Shown: positions 7,207-8,477 of the stretch, one piece after another | How positions within the stretch are numbered: position 1 is the stretch's first letter | Layout of the letters: each line of letters opens with the position of its first letter | DNA from: Roseiarcus sp049509635 | GTDB lineage: Bacteria; Pseudomonadota; Alphaproteobacteria; Rhizobiales; Beijerinckiaceae | Assembly: GCA_049509635.1 (NCBI GenBank) | Contig: JBEKZS010000174.1 | Span: 1-8,477, forward strand | Length of the DNA: 8,477 nt | Direction of reading: 5' to 3' | Translations under genes and position numbers: made by a program | The notes under the pieces: generated by a model | Seen by the model: only the letters and a program-made list of their open reading frames with translations | Database searches by the model: none | Told to the model about the DNA's origin: nothing

Positions 7207-7233
7207 TTAATATGACCGGTCATCTCAAACCAA
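7207..7233 (-). promoter_or_regulatory. SDR-MFS promoter with TetR operator (ATGACCGGTCAT)
   Basis: A perfect 12-base palindrome, ATGACCGGTCAT, lies at 7212-7223, 44 bases before the SDR start. On the minus strand it runs directly into TATTAA (7212-7207), a plausible -10. A weak -35, TTGGTT (7233-7228), lies at a short 15-base spacing. The box AGAYGACCGGTCATATYA is shared with the tetR promoter in the same orientation, so this is very likely the site where the adjacent TetR protein blocks transcription of the SDR-MFS operon. The palindrome is seen directly; the binding protein is inferred from proximity. Confidence 0.72.
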
Positions 7234-7268
7234 CGAAAAATGGGAGCCGGGCCGGACCAACGTCGAGC

Positions 7269-7844
7269 TCAGGCCAGGATTCTCGAGAAGACCATCGCCA
7301 GGTACGCCTCCAGCGGGGCCCGGCTCTGTTCGACTTTCGCGCGCAGCACCGCGCCCTCCCAGGCGTCGATGACGAAGGCGGCGAGCGCCTCGGGAGCGTC
7401 GCCGCGCGGCAGTTCGCCCGCGCGCTGGGCCTCGCCGATCACTTCGGCGAGCGCCGCGGTCCAGTCGGCGAAGGCCGCGCCGACGCAGGCGCGGATCGCG
7501 GGACTCTGATTGGAGAGTTCGGCGCCGAAATTTCCCAGCATGCAGCCGGGGGCGCCGGGATAGCTCGGGAGCGCGACGAGACTCTCGAGGTAGCGGCGAA
7601 GGCGCGCCAGCGGCGACAGCGTCGCGTCGCTCAGGATACGCCGGCGCGCCTGCGCGCCCGCCGCGTAGCGCTTGACGGCGGCCGCCCCGAGCTCTTCCTT
7701 GCTCGCGAAATGATTGTAGAACGACCCCTTCGGAACGCCCGCCGCCTCCGTGATGTCCTGTACGGACGTCGCGTTGAAGCCTCGCGTGTGGAGCGCTTCC
7801 AGGCCGGCGGAAAGGAGCTGCTCGCGGACGTTTGACTTTGGCAT
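7269..7844 (-). CDS. TetR/AcrR-family transcriptional repressor
   Basis: A 191-residue TetR/AcrR regulator. The N-terminal DNA-binding domain covers about 5-50, with the helix-turn-helix TSVQDITEAAGVPKGSFYNHF at about 26-46 and the typical FASKEEL that opens helix 4. The ligand-binding part begins about residue 55 and contains PGCMLGNFGAELSNQSPAIR (about 99-118), a segment typical of the NemR/AcuR-like branch. C101 falls about where, as I recall, NemR has its redox-sensing cysteine, so an electrophile or oxidant signal is possible but unproven. The start at 7844 was chosen because the family N-terminus starts there; the frame stays open to 8303, but that part is unrelated and crosses the promoter. 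No Shine-Dalgarno precedes the ATG. The gene precedes SDR-MFS on the same strand, with a 101-base gap holding that operon's own operator. Confidence 0.93.
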   Translation of the reverse strand: MPKSNVREQLLSAGLEALHTRGFNATSVQDITEAAGVPKGSFYNHFASKEELGAAAVKRYAAGAQARRRILSDATLSPLARLRRYLESLVALPSYPGAPGCMLGNFGAELSNQSPAIRACVGAAFADWTAALAEVIGEAQRAGELPRGDAPEALAAFVIDAWEGAVLRAKVEQSRAPLEAYLAMVFSRILA

Positions 7845-7848
7845 AGGC

Positions 7849-7879
7849 CTGATATGACCGGTCGTCTTATGAATGTCAA
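7849..7879 (-). promoter_or_regulatory. tetR promoter with overlapping autoregulatory operator
   Basis: On the minus strand TTGACA (7879-7874) is followed after 17 bases by CATATC (7856-7851), or after 19 by TATCAG (7854-7849). The near-palindrome ATGACCGGTCGT (7854-7865, one mismatch from the perfect copy at 7212-7223, with core GACCGGTC) fills the spacer up to the -10. A bound repressor would occlude RNA polymerase, which indicates autoregulation. The -10 is only 5-7 bases from the tetR ATG, so transcription would start at or next to the start codon. Confidence 0.7.
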
Positions 7880-8015
7880 GGGCGGCGATGCCGGGTGTTG
7901 GGCCCCACGCGGCGCCGGGCCATCTATCCGCGGAAGGGCGATCGGCGGACGGAACCGCCCGGCTCTCTGTCTGGCCTCGAACCGTGAGGAGACCTTCGCC
8001 GCGCCAGGCTGTCCA

Positions 8016-8189
8016 ATCACGATCCGGCGCCTCCGCGCGGGAGACGCCGACGCCTATCGCGTGATCTGCCTCGAGGATCCGCGCGACGATCCCATGGCGT
8101 TCGACGCGACCTTCGATCAGGAGGCCGGGCTGCCGCGCGCCTGGTTCGCCGGCGCCGGGCCTGTGCGTTCGCGTCCCTCCGGTCGGTAG
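8016..8189 (+). pseudogene. Truncated GNAT-family acetyltransferase remnant
   Basis: From 8016 the plus strand encodes ITIRRLRAGDADAYRVICLE followed by DPRDDPMAFDATFDQEAGLP and RAWFAG, up to about 8153. This is the N-terminal portion of a typical GNAT N-acetyltransferase (first strand, helix 1, and the loop toward helix 2). The reading then changes to an unrelated short tail and stops at TAG 8187-8189, where the first copy of the right-edge repeat begins. The acetyl-CoA binding motif (R/QxxGxG/A) and about two thirds of a normal 150-170-residue GNAT are absent. The 5' end is also doubtful: there is no in-frame ATG, GTG or TTG close to 8016, and the nearest ATG codons (7854, 7869) lie in the tetR promoter and would add unrelated residues. 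It is therefore most likely a fragment broken at both ends. The family call is from motif memory only. Confidence 0.65.
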
Positions 8190-8317
8190 CTCATCCCGTC
8201 GGCCCCTCGCCACGCCGCTCGCGCCCGCACGACCCAGGTCGGAACCGGCGCTCGCCGGGTCGCCCGACAAATCCTTTCGGTGCGGAAATAGTTGGAAATT
8301 CATTTCTCGGCCGATCG
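8189..8317. repeat. Intergenic repeat, copy 1
   Basis: This 129-base stretch runs from GCTCATCCC to GCCGATCG and recurs at 8359-8477. After one 10-base gap (around 8209-8218) the copies differ at only about 7 of the last 106 positions, and 32 consecutive bases (8259-8290) are identical to 8419-8450. It contains small hairpins: CGACC-CA-GGTCG, CCGGCG-CT-CGCCGG, and GAAAT-TC-ATTTC near the 3' side. It carries no convincing gene. It could be a member of a dispersed repeat family such as a REP- or MITE-like element; no terminal inverted repeats or target duplications are evident. Confidence 0.8.
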
Positions 8318-8358
8318 AGGAAAATCAGAGGGTTGCCGGCAAATTGAAACCGCGCGGG

Positions 8359-8477
8359 GCTCATCCCCTCGCCCCCTCTCGCGCCCGCGCGACCCAAGTC
8401 GGAACCGGCGCCCGCCGCGTCGCCCGACAAATCCTTTCGGTGCGGAAATATCTGGAAATTCATTTCTGGGCCGATCG
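8359..8477. repeat. Intergenic repeat, copy 2 (may continue past window)
   Basis: This is the second direct copy of the repeat at 8189-8317, lacking 10 bases near its left side, so the copy offset is 170 bases on the left and 160 on the right. It ends in CCGATCG at the window edge, exactly where copy 1's similarity also runs to; whether similarity continues further cannot be seen. The CCGGCG hairpin is retained in weaker form (CC loop, 5 pairs). The 41-base spacer between the copies (8318-8358) is AT-richer and holds a perfect palindrome TTGCCGGCAA (8333-8342). Confidence 0.8.

Noticed and set aside
7226..7268. A possible rho-independent terminator of tetR (GC-rich CCGGCCCGG region followed by a T run on the minus strand)
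   Set aside because: The GC-rich bases do not pair into a stable stem of adequate length next to the T run, so the resemblance is compositional.
7845..8303. In-frame 5' extension of tetR (153 extra residues)
   Set aside because: The extension crosses the tetR promoter and operator, the antisense of the GNAT remnant and repeat copy 1. The family N-terminus starts cleanly at 7844.
8191..8463. A 90-codon minus-strand ORF in the repeats with repeated MNFQ-FPHRKDLSGD peptides
   Set aside because: The peptide similarity is just the DNA repeat read in frame. The two copies fall in different reading frames of the same stretch, there is no Shine-Dalgarno, and the 10-base gap breaks the frame between units.

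Overview
The window is high-GC, gene-dense bacterial DNA with the look of an alphaproteobacterium, probably Hyphomicrobiales (Rhizobiales). This rests on codon use and on the order lptG-lptF / pepA-x-holC. The genus cannot be fixed from the sequence alone. No rRNA, tRNA, CRISPR array, transposase or convincing intrinsic terminator is visible.

Left part (1-4690), conserved core. On the minus strand, lptF (760-1890) overlaps lptG (1-763, cut by the window edge) by four bases; together they encode the inner-membrane permease pair of the lipopolysaccharide export machine. Divergently, on the plus strand, pepA (M17 leucyl aminopeptidase), an unrecognised exported 179-residue protein and holC (DNA polymerase III chi) form a tight apparent operon with gaps of 18 and 13 bases. 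The lptFG / pepA-holC neighbourhood is also known from gammaproteobacteria; the exported protein between pepA and holC is the unusual part.

Middle (4691-5029), a gene graveyard. Directly behind holC is a well-formed promoter with an embedded inverted repeat. It is followed by the wreck of a DUF2239-family gene: its N-terminal motif is joined to its C-terminal third with the middle missing, and the tail is frameshifted. The stop and last 15 or so codons of the opposing MFS gene lie antisense within this wreck.

Right part (4983-7865), a self-contained accessory module on the minus strand: a TetR/AcrR-type repressor, then an SDR oxidoreductase and a DHA2-type MFS exporter in an apparent two-gene operon. 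The same ATGACCGGTCAT-type palindrome lies at the presumed promoter of both tetR and the SDR-MFS pair, so the repressor probably controls itself and the operon. The likely logic is inducible modification or efflux of a toxic small molecule; the ligand is unknown.

Far right (7866-8477), degraded. The N-terminal portion of a GNAT acetyltransferase stops next to two direct copies of a roughly 120-130 bp intergenic repeat (about 160 bp apart at their 3' sides). The repeat contains hairpins and has no convincing coding content.

I did not find a clearly new multi-gene system. The points most worth attention are the DUF2239 wreck with its live-looking promoter, the repeat family at the right edge, the paired TetR operators with a possibly leaderless tetR mRNA, and the unknown exported protein in the pepA-holC operon.
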